DNA of 7,418 bases from DATFPQ01 sp035264765 (lineage in GTDB: Bacteria > Actinomycetota > Actinomycetes > Actinomycetales > Angustibacteraceae). The notes beneath the pieces are model-generated. The model ran no database searches, had not been told where the DNA came from, and was given only the letters and a program-made list of their open reading frames with translations. Both the position numbers and the translations under genes were made by a program. The DNA lies in contig DATFPQ010000130.1 of the NCBI GenBank assembly GCA_035264765.1, positions 1 through 7,418 of the forward strand. The letters are read 5' to 3'. Shown here piece by piece: positions 6,006 through 7,418 of the stretch; position 1 is the first letter of the stretch, and the number at the start of each line of letters is the position of its first letter.

Positions 6006-7418
6006 GACGTCGATTGTCGCCGCTCTTCCTCGCGCGCGGCGAGGTGGGTCAGAACCGCGGTGGCGGCACGCGCGCCGGACGCGACGCAGGCCGGCACACC
6101 GACTCCCTCGTACACGGCCCCCGCGACCGCCAGGCCGGGCAACCGCGCCACCTCCCGCCGCACCAGGTCGACGACGTCGACGTGTCCGACCGCGTACTGC
6201 GGCAGGCCACCGCCCCACCGGGTCAGGCTGCTCGCCACCGGCGCCGGCAGCGGCGCCCCCAGCGCGTCGCCGAGGTCCGCCACCGCCCGCGCGACGATCT
6301 CGACGTCATCCGCCTGAAGATCTCTCTCCTCGCGGTGCCGCCCCACGGACGCCCGCATGACCACCAGGTGAGGTGCGGCCTCGTCCAGCCAGGCCCACTT
6401 GGCCGACGAGAAGGTCGCCGCCTTGACGTAGCGTCCCTCGACCGGCGGCACGAGGAAGCCGGACCCGGTCACCGCAGGCGGCAGACCCGCCCTCGGCAGC
6501 ACCAGGGTCACGATCCCGATGGACGCGTACTCGATCCGCGCCAGGGCCGCGGCCGCCCCCGGTGCGACGTCGGCCAGCAGCCGTGACGTCGGGGCGGCCG
6601 GGATCGCGAGCACCACGGCGTCCACGTCGATCGGTTGCTCCTCGGTGGTCGGGCCGACGACGACGCGCCAGCCCCCGGGCCGGCGCCCCAGCCGGCGCAC
6701 CGTGGCACGCGTGCGCACCTCCACACCGTGCGCCGTCAGCGCGTCGGCGACGGCGAGTGGCAGTCGGCCGACCCCGCCCCGGACGCCCGCGAACACGGGC
6801 GCCTGCGTCGCCGCCCCGACCTGGGCCGCCCGAGCGGCGGTCTCGACCACCGACCGCCCGGCCACGGCCGCCTCCCAGAGCGGCGGGACGGTGGCGCGCA
6901 GCGACAGCCCGCCGGCATGCCCCGCGTAGACGCCGCCGAGCAGCGGCTCGACGATGCGATCGACGACGGCCTGCCCCAGCCGGCGGGACACGAACGACGC
7001 CACGTCGACGTCGGCGACGACCGGCTCATGCGGCTGCGCGGGCTCCTCGTCGACCAACGCCGCCTCCCGTGGTGTCAGGAGACCGTCGAGCGAGCGCGCG
7101 GACGACGGGACGCCCATCAGCGTCCCGGCCGGCAGTGCCCTCAGCTGCCCGTGGCTCAGCAGCCGCGCCCCCACCGGGCGCGGCGTGGTGAGGTCATGGC
7201 CGAGCCCCACGTCGCGGACCAGGTCGACCGCCTCCGGCCGTCGCGCCAGCAGCGACTCGGCGCCGACGTCGACGACCAGACCGCCCAGCTCCTCCAAGGC
7301 AAGCTTGCCGCCGACCCGGCCGGCCGACTCCAGGACGACCACCCGGGTGCTGGGGGCGTCGCGCACCAGCCGCCACGCCGCGGACAGTCCGGCGACCCCC
7401 GCACCGACGACCGCGACC
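6002..7418 (-). CDS. cgoX: Coproporphyrinogen III oxidase CgoX (HemY/HemG-type FAD protein), N-terminus beyond window
   Basis: This FAD enzyme removes six electrons from coproporphyrinogen III to form coproporphyrin III, using oxygen; older annotation calls it protoporphyrinogen oxidase hemY or hemG. The presence of hemQ next door supports the coproporphyrin substrate. 471 residues are visible, ending at TGA (6004-6002); the frame is still open at the window edge and only a few start residues should be missing. The visible N-terminus VAVVGAGVAGLSAAWRL is the FAD-binding Rossmann motif GxGxxG, followed by VVVLESAGRVGGKL. The C-terminal FAD motif is also seen: LAVAGAVYEGVGVPACVASG. Length fits the family (about 450-480). 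It is the upstream partner of hemQ with a four-base overlap, so the two form one transcription unit whose promoter is outside the window. The order matches hemY-hemQ in mycobacteria. Confidence 0.95.
   Translation of the reverse strand, partial: VAVVGAGVAGLSAAWRLVRDAPSTRVVVLESAGRVGGKLALEELGGLVVDVGAESLLARRPEAVDLVRDVGLGHDLTTPRPVGARLLSHGQLRALPAGTLMGVPSSARSLDGLLTPREAALVDEEPAQPHEPVVADVDVASFVSRRLGQAVVDRIVEPLLGGVYAGHAGGLSLRATVPPLWEAAVAGRSVVETAARAAQVGAATQAPVFAGVRGGVGRLPLAVADALTAHGVEVRTRATVRRLGRRPGGWRVVVGPTTEEQPIDVDAVVLAIPAAPTSRLLADVAPGAAAALARIEYASIGIVTLVLPRAGLPPAVTGSGFLVPPVEGRYVKAATFSSAKWAWLDEAAPHLVVMRASVGRHREERDLQADDVEIVARAVADLGDALGAPLPAPVASSLTRWGGGLPQYAVGHVDVVDLVRREVARLPGLAVAGAVYEGVGVPACVASGARAATAVLTHLAAREEERRQSTS

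Noticed and set aside
6006..6218. N-terminal extension of hemQ
   Set aside because: It lies inside cgoX in another frame, reads as Arg/Gly-rich sequence unlike HemQ, and the ATG at 6005 gives the normal family length.
6562..7191. Plus-strand open frames across cgoX, and similar minus-strand frames in hemQ (5173-5931)
   Set aside because: Shadow frames of clear genes: extremely Arg/Pro/Ala-rich with no recognisable motif or ribosome binding site.

Overview
The window comes from a high-GC actinobacterium. Codons end mostly in G or C, the regulatory elements look actinobacterial, and the HemQ protein has the distal-His/Tyr/proximal-His arrangement of actinobacterial coproheme decarboxylases. 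I cannot place it below class level. No tRNA, rRNA, CRISPR array, insertion sequence or phage feature was seen.

Layout, left to right. (1) Bases 2-190 (+) hold the end of a gene whose product finishes in a fibronectin type III-like domain. It converges on an unrecognised small secreted or membrane-anchored protein with four cysteines (274-843, -). (2) A gap at 844-1128 contains two adjacent inverted repeats. (3) A free-standing LigD-type polymerase/primase gene lies at 1129-2178 (-). (4) A divergent intergenic region (2179-2367) has palindromes on both sides. The right-hand one lies just downstream of a TTGACC hexamer in front of the next gene. (5) A large exported nuclease (2368-4713, +) combines a signal peptide, a lamin-tail-like domain, an OB-fold-like middle and a C-terminal endonuclease/exonuclease/phosphatase domain. 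(6) A strong terminator hairpin is followed closely by msrB (4802-5221, +). (7) A long perfect hairpin acts as a shared terminator between msrB and the convergent haem genes. (8) hemQ (5289-6005, -) and the upstream cgoX/hemY (6002 to the window edge, -) overlap by ATGA.

How the genes fit together. cgoX and hemQ are the last-stage enzymes of the coproporphyrin-dependent haem pathway: CgoX oxidises coproporphyrinogen III and HemQ decarboxylates coproheme to haem b. As I recall it, the convergent msrB/hemQ/hemY arrangement resembles the Mycobacterium tuberculosis Rv2674-Rv2677c region. The nuclease (extracellular DNA use) and the LigD-type polymerase (DNA repair) are independent neighbours read divergently.

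I see no clearly new multi-gene system. The most notable signal is a GGAAC-N18-GTT element, matching the ECF sigma SigR/SigH-type (thiol-oxidative stress) promoter pattern. It lies directly in front of msrB and overlaps the loop and right arm of the nuclease terminator. It would link methionine sulfoxide repair to disulfide stress control.
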